From contig NZ_OZ032152.1 of the NCBI RefSeq assembly GCF_964026455.1, positions 372,001 through 436,000 on the forward strand: a stretch of DNA of 64,000 bases, in the 5' to 3' direction. The stretch is from Rickettsia endosymbiont of Lasioglossum villosulum. GTDB taxonomy: Bacteria > Pseudomonadota > Alphaproteobacteria > Rickettsiales > Rickettsiaceae. Both the position numbers and the translations under genes were made by a program. Of the stretch, positions 30,338-38,889 are shown in pieces (within the stretch, counting starts at the first letter, position 1; every line of letters begins with the position of its first letter). The notes beneath the pieces were generated by a model that was given only the letters and a program-made list of their open reading frames with translations, was not told the DNA's origin and did not search any database.

Positions 30338-31615
30338 CTATATAAAACTACTATCACCCTCTGCTCCTGATATGCTAATATTATCATTTATATTTTGGTG
30401 GTCGATTATTGCATTAATATCATCTTCTAAATCTAGAATATTTCCTTTGGTAATTTTGTTTTTACTTAAAAGGTCTTGTAGGTTATTTGTTACTTGTTCT
30501 ATATCGACTTTATTAATTAGAAGCTTAGCTTTATATGCAATGTTCTTTAATTGTTCTGCTATTTTAGTTTTATCATTAACATTAATAGTAGCATTATTAG
30601 ATATTTTATCGTTTAAGTCATCCGTTAACTTTTGAAATTTATCATCCGTTTTTGCTATATTTTTATTTCGCTGTAAATATTTCTCAATTATAATTTGACT
30701 TTGTTGATCTATATTATTTTGCTCTAAATCTATATGCGTAATAGTAGTATTTTCTTTTAAAGCTTTAATAATTGCGTTTATTCCTACAGTCCCTATATAA
30801 TTCGCATTAAGGCAAAGATGCGTAAGAGTCTTAAGCTGTAAGATTTCGGCTAACACTAATATTTTGTGATTACCTAACTCACATCCGCTAAAATCAAGTT
30901 TCTTTAATTGTGTACTTACTTTTAAAGCTTCAGTAATAATTTTTATACCTTGTTCACTTATAGTGCTACCCATAAAATCGATAGCGGTAATTGTCTTAAT
31001 AACTTTTAATTTATCTGCGATTAATTTAGCAAAATCATTTGTTATTATCTGATAACAAAGACTGACAGAGGTAGGATCGTGAAAAAATTTATTTACTGTT
31101 TCGGCAAGTTCGTTATTTTCTAAAAGTATTTGTTTTTGTTGTTCTTCATATTTCTTTTCTGCTTTTTCTTTATTCTTCTCATATAAGTTTTCTTTGCTAT
31201 AATTATATCGCTCAAGTTCTTTCTTAATTTTTATTGCTGCTTTATATTTTTCTATGGCTTCACTGTATTTTTCTTGATTGTATAAATCATCACCTGCGGC
31301 ATTTAAACTTTCTGCTTTTTTTTCTGCTATAGCTTGATTTCTTTCTAGATATTCTTCAATTGTTTTGAATATCGGTTTGCCTATGTTGTTGGCTCCAAAA
31401 TAGAGCGATGTAAGAGTAGAATTATCTTTTAGCATTTCAGCGAATTTCGTTGCTCCGGCGTCGCCTATTTTGTTCTTTGAAAGATTAAGCGAAGTAAGAG
31501 TAGAATTATCTTTTAGAACTCTAGCGAGTTCCGTTGCTCCGGCTTCGCCTATGTTTTTAATTGAAAGATCAAGCGTTGTAGCATCTTTCCTTAAACTATC
31601 GGCTTGCCGGTTCAA
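30338..31615 (-). CDS. Leucine-rich repeat / TPR protein
   Basis: A 425-residue protein. Ribonuclease-inhibitor-type LRRs occur at the N-terminus (TLDLSIKNIGEAGATELARVL, then LTSLNLSKNKIGDAGATKFA) and again around residues 210-320. Between them is a TPR-like helical pair (GDDLYNQEKYSEAIEKYKAA, about 105-125) and a long Lys/Glu coiled coil. This eukaryote-like architecture is typical of host-interaction proteins. The start is a TTG. The same frame is open a further 14 codons upstream (ending EFLEKRGLNRQAD) but lacks a standard start, so the true N-terminus may be lost or fused to the preceding kinase fragment. Confidence 0.7.
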   Translation of the reverse strand: MNRQADSLRKDATTLDLSIKNIGEAGATELARVLKDNSTLTSLNLSKNKIGDAGATKFAEMLKDNSTLTSLYFGANNIGKPIFKTIEEYLERNQAIAEKKAESLNAAGDDLYNQEKYSEAIEKYKAAIKIKKELERYNYSKENLYEKNKEKAEKKYEEQQKQILLENNELAETVNKFFHDPTSVSLCYQIITNDFAKLIADKLKVIKTITAIDFMGSTISEQGIKIITEALKVSTQLKKLDFSGCELGNHKILVLAEILQLKTLTHLCLNANYIGTVGINAIIKALKENTTITHIDLEQNNIDQQSQIIIEKYLQRNKNIAKTDDKFQKLTDDLNDKISNNATINVNDKTKIAEQLKNIAYKAKLLINKVDIEQVTNNLQDLLSKNKITKGNILDLEDDINAIIDHQNINDNISISGAEGDSSFI

Positions 31616-31646
31616 TCCTCTTTTTTCTAGAAATTCTATTAAGTTT

Positions 31647-32051
31647 TCATGAAGTGTTTAGATAACTAAGTATATTGTTATAATAATCCAGTAATTCTTC
31701 AGCACAATTTACCACACTAGCTAAATAATCCTTTTTTTCAGGATGATCCTCTATTTCATAAAGGGCTGTTACTAATGAAAAAATCCCATTACATGGAATC
31801 TTTAATCCATGTACCATATTTTGCACCACATCTCTTTTAAATAACTCAGATTCTTTCAATTTATTATTTGCTTCTTGTAATTCTAATTTACATTTAATTA
31901 TATCAGTATAATTTGTGATCGTCGAGTTAATGATATTCTCTTCTTGCTGATATGGTATTAATGTGACAGATATGGGAGATAATTGAAGATTCCAATTTGT
32001 TTTAGTAATATTATGATTATCTTTTGGTTGATTTTGATTATTAATTGTCAT
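31647..32051 (-). CDS. Histidine kinase dimerisation-domain fragment
   Basis: A 134-residue protein. A coiled-coil segment (LELQEANNKLKESELFKRDV) leads into a degenerate H-box, QNMVHGLKIPCNGI (His81), and a second helix (DYLASVVNCAEELLDYYNNI), which together form a HisKA-like four-helix half. There is no ATPase domain. Such truncated sensor kinases accompany RAGE elements. It ends 32 bases before the LRR start, in the same direction. It may act as a phosphotransfer or decoy unit, or simply be a remnant. Confidence 0.6.
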   Translation of the reverse strand: MTINNQNQPKDNHNITKTNWNLQLSPISVTLIPYQQEENIINSTITNYTDIIKCKLELQEANNKLKESELFKRDVVQNMVHGLKIPCNGIFSLVTALYEIEDHPEKKDYLASVVNCAEELLDYYNNILSYLNTS

Positions 32052-32085
32052 AGCATCTCCTTGCTGTTAAAGTTAAGAAAACAGC

Positions 32086-32132
32086 TCAGAGGTTAAAGTG
32101 CTAAAATTTTGTAGTTTTAATTTAACCTCTGA
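32086..32132. repeat. 12-bp inverted repeat upstream of the kinase fragment
   Basis: TCAGAGGTTAAA (32086-32097) and TTTAACCTCTGA (32121-32132) are exact inverted repeats 23 bases apart, in the leader of the kinase fragment. It could be an operator or a small palindromic element. The rest of 32133-32434 shows no gene. Confidence 0.5.
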
Positions 32133-32434
32133 ACTAGAGTTGCACCACGACCACTCTTAACAAGGACAGATATCCTAACTATTCCATGAAGTACAGAGGA
32201 TTTAAGAGCTTTTTTGACAGATTTTTATACAATTAGGCAAACAGCTGCACAAATGAGACAGAGCTAAATTACTATTGTTTGTTATCTCAACTCTTTTATC
32301 CATTACATCTAAATCCAAAGTAGCATTAATTATGCTACAAAAACTATCAAAAATTCCTTTGAATATGGTATTTTGCTGGCATTTAAGCCTACTTTGTACT
32401 ATAATTATAGTATAAATATTTTAATAATAATTTC

Positions 32435-32854
32435 ATGTCAGTAAATAACTCAAACAAAACACAACCATTTCTACAATGGGTTGGCGGTAAAAGAAAAATA
32501 GTTGATCAATGTAGCAGCCTTTTAGCTGGCACATCTATTTGTGCTATAGATTTTTCTTTTATTGAACCGCAAAAAAATGATTTTGTTTATTTTGATCCTC
32601 CTTATCATAAATCAGGTGAGAAGTTTTATACCAGATTACCCTTTGATGAAAATGAGCAAACGAGACTTAAAGATTTTGTTACAGAACTTAATGATAAAGG
32701 TGTTAAAATAATGGTTTCTAATAGTAATACTCCCTTTATTAGAAACTCATACAAAAATTTTAATATTAGTACTATTAAGGTTAAATATTCCATGCCTGAA
32801 CACAATAAAATATCTGATGAAGTAGTTATTACAAATTATCAATTACCACAATAG
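32435..32854 (+). CDS. DNA adenine methylase (Dam/D12 class), internally deleted
   Basis: A 139-residue frame. The N-terminus PFLQWVGGKRKIVDQ is the AdoMet-binding motif I. It jumps directly to the catalytic region NDFVYFDPPYHKSGEKFY (DPPY motif IV) and the C-terminal domain ending EVVITNYQ. Family members are about 270-290 residues, so roughly 140 residues comprising the target-recognition region are missing without loss of frame. It would methylate adenine if whole; in this form it is unlikely to be active. It is convergent with the replication-initiator gene. Confidence 0.7.
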   Translation: MSVNNSNKTQPFLQWVGGKRKIVDQCSSLLAGTSICAIDFSFIEPQKNDFVYFDPPYHKSGEKFYTRLPFDENEQTRLKDFVTELNDKGVKIMVSNSNTPFIRNSYKNFNISTIKVKYSMPEHNKISDEVVITNYQLPQ

Positions 32855-32855
32855 C

Positions 32856-33593
32856 TTAGTTATATTCAAACTTGATTAATTCAAAGCAATAATCTTGAGT
32901 CTTAAAAGCTTCTGTAAGATCTTGCATATGACGATTTCTAACATAGTAATCATTAAAAGCTGTTGTTGATTTAAGGATTAGCTTTTTGTTGACTATATCT
33001 TCCTCTACCACTACTAATTTACTTAATACCCCAAAATCAATATATTGGTTATAACGTTCAATAAGAAATTTCCTCACTTTATACCATACTGAATCAGGAT
33101 TTAATTGTCTGCTAAGCTGCAATAGATAATTTTGTTGTGCATCTTCAGTGTTATACTGATTAGTTGCAAGCTCAGCAAATGGTATGATTTGTAACTGTCC
33201 AATACTATTGCCATAGATCATTCGTACTTGCTGCAATATTTTATCTTGGCTATGTTCTGAAAGAAGCATATTTTTAAGCAATTTTATTTGATACCTATTA
33301 TCTACTACCCCAATAAAGCAGCAAGAGCTTAATAATTCATAGGCAGTATCATGATCAAAAATACCGACGATTTTACGTTTTAACTGGGCTTGTCTGCTAG
33401 TATTGTTACTGCTTTCTATTTTATCTAGATATTGCTCCTTAACTTTATGCACATTGCTAGATTTAAACTGAAACTTCTCACAATTAGCTTGAGTAGTTTC
33501 TCTCAGTTCATGAGCTAAAGCTTTAGCCATGTAATTTAAAAACACTTTTTTATGACCAAAATGATGTTCTGGGTATTGTTCAGCTAATTTCAA
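32856..33593 (-). CDS. Replication initiator protein, C-terminal part (DnaA N-domain-like)
   Basis: A 245-codon frame whose last 80 residues (WYKVRKFLIERYNQYID... to ...CFELIKFEYN) resemble the DnaA N-terminal interaction domain found at the C-terminus of RAGE replication proteins. The upstream sequence between 33594 and 33690 continues the protein (LTDFHPLTQEEADLLQIKSN) in the same frame, back to a run of seven A residues where it loses register with the N-terminal part at 33686-34570. The two frames form one gene with one missing base. Confidence 0.6.
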   Translation of the reverse strand: MKLAEQYPEHHFGHKKVFLNYMAKALAHELRETTQANCEKFQFKSSNVHKVKEQYLDKIESSNNTSRQAQLKRKIVGIFDHDTAYELLSSCCFIGVVDNRYQIKLLKNMLLSEHSQDKILQQVRMIYGNSIGQLQIIPFAELATNQYNTEDAQQNYLLQLSRQLNPDSVWYKVRKFLIERYNQYIDFGVLSKLVVVEEDIVNKKLILKSTTAFNDYYVRNRHMQDLTEAFKTQDYCFELIKFEYN

Positions 33594-33685
33594 TAAGAGC
33601 TTGTTAATAAAAGTAAGATTAAATTCTCGATTTGATTTTATCTGTAATAAATCAGCCTCTTCTTGGGTTAATGGATGGAAATCTG

Positions 33686-34570
33686 TTAATTTTTTTCTTT
33701 TGAACCAGCTTTTATGATTAACGGCATTAATTGATGCATTATTGCTGTTTGATGGTGTAGAGTTATATTTTTTAGAGATTTTATTAATAACTGCTTGAGT
33801 GCAGTATTAATCCGTGTAGCACCTATTGTGATATTAGCACTAGAGAAATTAGTATTATCAGCTTGTTGTTGATCGTTGATTAAGCTTGTTGCCTTGAATT
33901 GTAAATTTGTTTCAAGTTGTTGTTCTTGTAACTGAGTTTGGTTATTGTAATTAGATTCATTTTTTTTATTTTGAAAAATTGTAGATCTGTTAGATCTAGA
34001 TTTATTAGATATATTTTTATTATTATCTATATATAAGTAGTTGGCGAAATTTTTTTCAGGTTGACCTGAAATTTCTTTCGGGTTGGAGCGAAAAATTTTT
34101 TGTGTATGGCTGAAAATTTTTTCGTTTTCAGCTGAAGATGTATGATTATAAGGCTGGAAATCTTTTGCTAATTTTATACAAGGAGTGTTACGACATTTGA
34201 TACCATATTTAATTACTGTTGTGGTAGAAAGATTGATGAACCCGGATTGTTCTAGTTCGAGTAGACATTGTCTTACTCTTCGTTGACAAACTCCTAGAGA
34301 TTCTTCAAAGAAATGATAGGTTTCCTGGAGTTCGTCGATAGAATTGTTATAATAGATTTGTAAGCGGAAGACTATTAGGGATAAGAGCTGTCTTGAGGTT
34401 TTACTTAAGATTTTACCATTATTAGAGGTCAGATTATTCCATTCAGGTGGAATAAAATTACCGACAAAATTGTAGAATATAACAGAGCTATTATCACTAT
34501 TGTTTACTAAAGAAGCATTACATGAAATTAAAGCTCCACAGGCAAAACGAGATGTATATAAAGATACCAA
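33686..34570 (-). CDS. Replication initiator protein, N-terminal part (frameshifted)
   Basis: A 294-codon frame with a winged-helix-like region (TSRQLLSLIVFRLQIYYNNS and VCQRRVRQCLLELEQSGFIN) and a long Asn/Gln-rich linker. It stops at AGSKEKN inside an A-run; with one extra A it would read on into the 32856-33593 frame as KEKKLTDFHPL. The first about 24 residues are antisense to the integrase gene and look artificial, so the native start is probably lost. The expected role is plasmid-like replication initiation of an excised element. Confidence 0.55.
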   Translation of the reverse strand: MVSLYTSRFACGALISCNASLVNNSDNSSVIFYNFVGNFIPPEWNNLTSNNGKILSKTSRQLLSLIVFRLQIYYNNSIDELQETYHFFEESLGVCQRRVRQCLLELEQSGFINLSTTTVIKYGIKCRNTPCIKLAKDFQPYNHTSSAENEKIFSHTQKIFRSNPKEISGQPEKNFANYLYIDNNKNISNKSRSNRSTIFQNKKNESNYNNQTQLQEQQLETNLQFKATSLINDQQQADNTNFSSANITIGATRINTALKQLLIKSLKNITLHHQTAIMHQLMPLIIKAGSKEKN

Positions 34571-34946
34571 AGAAAAAGGATTATTGCTAATCGTATCATA
34601 TGGTGGTAGTAAAATATTTTATTTGGGCACAGTACTTGATAAGAAATATCATAGAATTAAAATAGGTGTGTTCCCTGATCTATCAATTATTGATGCTAGA
34701 GCCAAAGCATCTGAATTAAAAGGGGAGATTGCAAAAGGATATAATCCCGTCGCAGAAAAGATTAGATTAGCTAAGGAACTGACATTTAAAGAGCTTTATG
34801 ACAAATACCTTAATGAATATAGTAAAATTAATAATAAAAGATGGAAAGATTATGCTGCCTCGGTAGATAGATATGCCAAACATTTATATCACAAAAAAAT
34901 ATCCACCATTCAAAATACACTAAAATTATTAACAATTATGGCTTAA
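34500..34946 (+). pseudogene. Tyrosine integrase, truncated at both ends
   Basis: The frame shows the Arm-DNA-binding (DUF4102) domain of prophage/ICE integrases: IKAPQAKRDVYKDTKEKGL, RIKIGVFPDLSIIDARAKA, and the start of the core-binding domain. It begins from a TTG at 34500 without the usual first residues. At 34912 it passes into the last codons of an IS4-type transposase (NTLKLLTIMA). The catalytic domain with the R-H-R-Y residues is entirely absent, so it cannot recombine DNA. Confidence 0.75.
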
Positions 34947-34978
34947 CTTGATGCGTATGCTTATTTGGACAGAGCCCC
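34913..34978 (+). mobile_element. Right-end remnant of the IS4-type element
   Basis: The last 34 coding bases of the transposase and the terminal repeat (CTTAACTTGATGCGTATG at 34942-34959, then GGACAGAGCCCC) remain. The rest of the element is missing here but present intact at 55433-56949. Confidence 0.8.
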
Positions 34979-34993
34979 TATTAACTCAAAAAT

Positions 34994-37081
34994 TTATAAA
35001 TCGAATCTTACCGTAATTGTTCCTGAGTGTGTGCTATATTTCTTGTGCATGTAGTAGTTGTAATCAAACTGTAATTTAATATTATTATTTTGAGCTATTA
35101 CTCCGGCACCTATGTTATACCCTAGTCTTGAATTTCTTGTCATATCTACTTTTTTGATCTCTTTAGGAATATCCTGGTTACTTGTAAATGTAGCTGTTAT
35201 TGCCTTATGACTTGCAAAAAAATTTCTTTCTATACTGCCTTGTAATGATGGAATTAGTTTAAGATGCGAATTAATATCTGTAGAATTTAATATTATCTTA
35301 CTGCCTATAGTACAGTTGAACACCTTTCTAGATTTCCTTGAAATCTTTAACAAATAATCATATGCTCCTTGTTCCTTGTATAAATTATTCAGCATATTAT
35401 AATATTTTAGACTAATGTTCGGAACTAATTGCATACCACTTGTAAAATTGTGATAATAGCTTAAATTACCTTCAATGCCCATACCACGAATATAGGATTT
35501 ACCATGTCTCTGGGCATTGATTACATTTTTGATATTGCTACCTGATAGTGAACCAATTAATTGTAGAGAAACGTTTCTATCTAAATCTTTTTGGTAATAA
35601 GCACTGACCATGTGTGAATTAATACGGCTTTTGCCTAGTGTTTCACTAAATCGTAAGTATGAATGAATATTGCCGTAGGCAATGCCTAATATATAGCTAT
35701 CATTAAATGATATTTCTCCTCCTAGTATTATGGCTAGCATTCTTCCTGTGTAAGATGATATGCTGCTACCACTGTCTTGTTTACTAATAGCGTAACCACT
35801 ATTATCCCAAATACTAAAACCTCTATTCTGCTCATCGCCCCCTGATATTGGTTGTGATTTACCATTTAATCCTATTAATCTGTTTTGGATTATTTGATTA
35901 AATATCTTTAACGCTAACATTACCTCATTATTACTTGCTCTGAACTGACTGATGCGGTCTAATATCCTGCTGCTTGGTTCTTTTAATTCATCTTTTAGAT
36001 TAAGATCCTCAATGTTATTATTCCTATCAGATGATTCTAAGTTTTGATTACTGTTGTAACTACTATTTGGAGTATTATGATTAGTCTGATTACCACCACT
36101 ACCATCTACTGCATCTAGTTCATCTTTTAGGTTAAGACCCTCAATATCATTATTTCTATCAGATGGTTCTAAGTTTTGGTTACTGTTGTAACTACTATTT
36201 GGAGTATTATGATTAGTCTGATTACCACCACTACCATCTACTGCATCTAGTTCATCTTTTAGGTTAAGACCCTCAATATCATTATTTCTATCAGATGGTT
36301 CTAAGTTTTGGTTACTGTTGTAACTACTATTTGGAGTATTATGATTAGTCTGATTACCACCACTACCATCTACTGCATCTAGTTCATCTTTTAGGTTAAG
36401 ACCCTCAATATCATTATTTCTATCAGATGGTTCTAAGTTTTGGTTACTGTTGTAACTACTATTTGGAGTATTATGATTAGTCTGATTAGCGCCACTACTT
36501 ACTGCATCCAATTCTAGGTTACAATCATTAAAAATATTAATTCCATTGTCTGATGATAAGTCTAAGGATGAGGTTAAAGCATCTAAATTATCTGATCTAC
36601 TAGATTGAGATTTTTTAGGAGTTGAAGTAACAATATGACCTTCATCAAAATTACTATGTTTTGATATCATATCATCGATTTTTTTTAATTCTTTCTCTAA
36701 TAATTCGGTTGAAGATTCATCAGAGCTTATAAGGCTTTGTTGGGATTTTTCATATAGTTTTTTTCTATTATTTAATTTTCTTAGTTCTGAATCTTCATAT
36801 TCAATATCTTCCAACTCTTCTTTCCTTTTTTCTATAGCATGATTGATTGATCGTATTTTGTTATTAATGTTCTCCAGATGTGATATCCTATAATCTCTAC
36901 GATCGTTTGACGTCTTTATTAAATCTTGCTTTTTTTCCAAAAGTTCTATTATTCCATTATGATCACTAAGGATATTTGTTGGGAGTGTATTGGAAGCAGC
37001 TATAACATTATTGCCAATGAATATTATAGTAATACTATAATTTGTGTATCTAAAAAATAGATATATTATTTTTTTGAGCAT
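34994..37081 (-). CDS. Autotransporter with tandem 44-residue repeats, copy 1
   Basis: A 695-residue protein. It has a hydrophobic N-terminal export signal (about 1-30, ending VIAAS), a charged coiled coil (about 35-150), four 44-residue repeats (about 187-364; core NQTNHNTPNSSYNSNQNLE), and a C-terminal beta-barrel (about 405-695) with alternating strands ending TVRFDL. This is a type V (autotransporter) layout, so the repeats should be displayed on the cell surface, as in rickettsial Sca proteins. It lies within the long direct repeat, so an identical copy is at 56965-59052. Confidence 0.78.
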   Translation of the reverse strand: MLKKIIYLFFRYTNYSITIIFIGNNVIAASNTLPTNILSDHNGIIELLEKKQDLIKTSNDRRDYRISHLENINNKIRSINHAIEKRKEELEDIEYEDSELRKLNNRKKLYEKSQQSLISSDESSTELLEKELKKIDDMISKHSNFDEGHIVTSTPKKSQSSRSDNLDALTSSLDLSSDNGINIFNDCNLELDAVSSGANQTNHNTPNSSYNSNQNLEPSDRNNDIEGLNLKDELDAVDGSGGNQTNHNTPNSSYNSNQNLEPSDRNNDIEGLNLKDELDAVDGSGGNQTNHNTPNSSYNSNQNLEPSDRNNDIEGLNLKDELDAVDGSGGNQTNHNTPNSSYNSNQNLESSDRNNNIEDLNLKDELKEPSSRILDRISQFRASNNEVMLALKIFNQIIQNRLIGLNGKSQPISGGDEQNRGFSIWDNSGYAISKQDSGSSISSYTGRMLAIILGGEISFNDSYILGIAYGNIHSYLRFSETLGKSRINSHMVSAYYQKDLDRNVSLQLIGSLSGSNIKNVINAQRHGKSYIRGMGIEGNLSYYHNFTSGMQLVPNISLKYYNMLNNLYKEQGAYDYLLKISRKSRKVFNCTIGSKIILNSTDINSHLKLIPSLQGSIERNFFASHKAITATFTSNQDIPKEIKKVDMTRNSRLGYNIGAGVIAQNNNIKLQFDYNYYMHKKYSTHSGTITVRFDL
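36000..36527 (-). repeat. Four tandem 132-bp coding repeats
   Basis: Units of 132 bp (44 codons) follow one another; the two central ones are essentially identical, and the first and last differ by a few substitutions (SSGA for DGSGG, ESSD for EPSD). The period keeps the frame, so copy number can vary without breaking the gene. Bounds are approximate. Confidence 0.85.
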
Positions 37082-37200
37082 AAGTGTATTTAGAGCTTTT
37101 AAGGATTATTGTGGCTCAAGGGTTAATGTTTGTGTTTTATTTTGAGTATTAGGTTTAACAGTTTAGTAAGTTTTAAATTCACAGTAGCACCATCATATAT

Positions 37201-37319
37201 ACGCGAGCATCTGTAATGCGTAAACTACTTGCTTTTATGCATGCCATTATTAAAAATAATTCTTGCTGGACACCTAATTTTTGTTAATTCTTATTGACTT
37301 GCATTATAGATGCTCGCGT
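37201..37319. repeat. Short element with 19-bp inverted ends
   Basis: ACGCGAGCATCTGTAATGC (37201-37219) and GCATTATAGATGCTCGCGT (37301-37319) are inverted with one mismatch and bound 119 bp without coding capacity. It resembles a MITE. No clear target duplication is visible. The remaining gap between the autotransporter start and the Panacea fragment (37082-37446) holds nothing else. Confidence 0.6.
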
Positions 37320-37446
37320 TTTAAAGATTTTACAACATGTAAACTTTTATCTGGACTATTATCTCATAGCAATAATTTAATACAAAATTATAGCTTATTG
37401 AAAATATAATGCACTATTAAAAAGCATCATAAAAAATTTTATAATT

Positions 37447-37587
37447 ATGAATACTAAAGAAAAAGCTAAAGTACTTAGCTGTTTTGATGTAGCTAATTAT
37501 TTTTTAGTATTAGTTGATAGAGAAGCAGGGGATAGTATAACCCATGTATGGACCTTCCCAATAAGGCAAGAAAAAAATAACACTTAA
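37447..37587 (+). pseudogene. Panacea-domain (DUF4065) antitoxin, 5' fragment, copy 1
   Basis: ATG at 37447 encodes 33 residues of a Panacea/SocA-like domain (FDVANYFLVLVDREAGDSITH), where the family continues LKLQKLxYY. After the His codon at 37543-37545 the frame enters the IS1111-type element and stops at 37585. The missing continuation, beginning LKLQKLIYF, starts exactly at 40922. The domain normally neutralises a co-encoded toxin. Confidence 0.8.
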
Positions 37588-37885
37588 TAGCAAAAAAGCA
37601 AATGCAGTCATGTATTCGACTTATAGTTAACAAATTAACTAATTTAAATTAGCAAATTTATCCTATTGCCCTGATGGAATTCGCTGGCTTACACACTATA
37701 TACTTATCAGTTTTTCGGCTTCTAAAGAGCCGTTGGGTTATTCAGTTTTTTTGTAAGCTAAGTTTGTCTTATTTACCACCATTATCATTTTCTTTCGCAT
37801 ATTCTAGATCGGAATTTCATTAATATTTATAAAAATTTATATTTTCTATAAATTATTTTTGTTATTTATTATATTACTCATTTAT

Positions 37886-38857
37886 TTAGTTACACATTTT
37901 ACTTTCTAAGTAATCATTACCTGAACTTAGTACAGCAAATACTACTCTTGCTAATTTGTTAGCCACAGCCACTACCGTTTTATTATGACCATTTCGTTCA
38001 ATTAAATTAAACATCCATGCTGTAAACTTACTATAAATTTTCTTGGACTTTTCTTCTTTAGATATAAATCTTATCTTAGCATTAAGTACTGCTCTACTAC
38101 CTTGGATTAATAGGGTACGTAAATATACATCACCTCGTTTACTAATGCCTAATAATTTTTCTTTACCTCCACTAGAATGCTGTCTTGGGACTAGTCCTAA
38201 CCATGCTGATAATTGCCTACCATTCTTAAAATTTCTTGCATTGCCTATTGAGGCTACTAAGGCAGTAGCAGTAATTAAACCAATACCAGCTATGGCCATT
38301 AATTGTTGACATTGTACCAAGTTCATAGCTATTACTTTTAGTCGTTTTTCTAATTCTTTTATTTTTTTATCATTCTCTACAAATTCTTCTTTTAATTCAT
38401 AAAATGTTTGGTAACTTAATGAACTCAATTTCCCCTCATCTAAAATTTCAGTTAATTTCACTACAACATTATTAATACCTTGTGGAATAATAAAACCAAA
38501 TTCATTTAACAATCCTCGAATTTCATTAGCTAGTGCAGTGCGATTTCTTACTAATCTTTCTCTAACACGGTGAATTGATAAAACATCTTGTTGTTCTATT
38601 GTCTTAATTGGTACAAATCTCATGTTAGGCCTTGCCACAGCTTCACATATTGCTTCAGCATCTGCCTGATCGTTTTTATTAGTCTTAACATATGGTTTTA
38701 CAAATTGTGGTGCCATTAATTTTACTTCATGACCTAGTTTTATTAATTCTCTAGCCCAATAATTTGCTCCTCCACATGCCTCTATTCCTACTAAACATTT
38801 TGGTGTATTGACCATAAAACTTAATAGCTGATCTCTCATTAATTTTTTCTTTAACAC
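37886..38857 (-). CDS. IS110-family transposase, exon 2, copy 1
   Basis: A 323-codon frame with the IS110 layout: a RuvC-like DEDD N-terminal domain (VGIEACGGANYWARELI, KNDQADAEAIC) and the C-terminal transposase_20 domain (QQLMAIAGIGLITATALVASIG, GLVPRQHSSGGKEKLLGISKRGD with the conserved Ser). The first residues are missing: the coding exon really extends to 38889 (IHGVDKNGKTVLKKKL) and its first 15 codons lie at 40783-40828 beyond a group II intron. Splicing restores a frame reading IDIAKRIFQIHGVDKNGK. IS110 enzymes are guided by a structured RNA from the element. Confidence 0.85.
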   Translation of the reverse strand: MLKKKLMRDQLLSFMVNTPKCLVGIEACGGANYWARELIKLGHEVKLMAPQFVKPYVKTNKNDQADAEAICEAVARPNMRFVPIKTIEQQDVLSIHRVRERLVRNRTALANEIRGLLNEFGFIIPQGINNVVVKLTEILDEGKLSSLSYQTFYELKEEFVENDKKIKELEKRLKVIAMNLVQCQQLMAIAGIGLITATALVASIGNARNFKNGRQLSAWLGLVPRQHSSGGKEKLLGISKRGDVYLRTLLIQGSRAVLNAKIRFISKEEKSKKIYSKFTAWMFNLIERNGHNKTVVAVANKLARVVFAVLSSGNDYLESKMCN

Positions 38858-38889
38858 TGTCTTACCATTTTTATCTACACCATGAATTT

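Noticed and set aside
36000..36527. CRISPR array suggested by regular repeats
   Set aside because: The 132-bp units are contiguous, coding and in frame, without spacers, so this is a protein repeat array.
38043..38309. 88-codon plus-strand frame (also at 60014)
   Set aside because: Antisense shadow of the IS110-family transposase.
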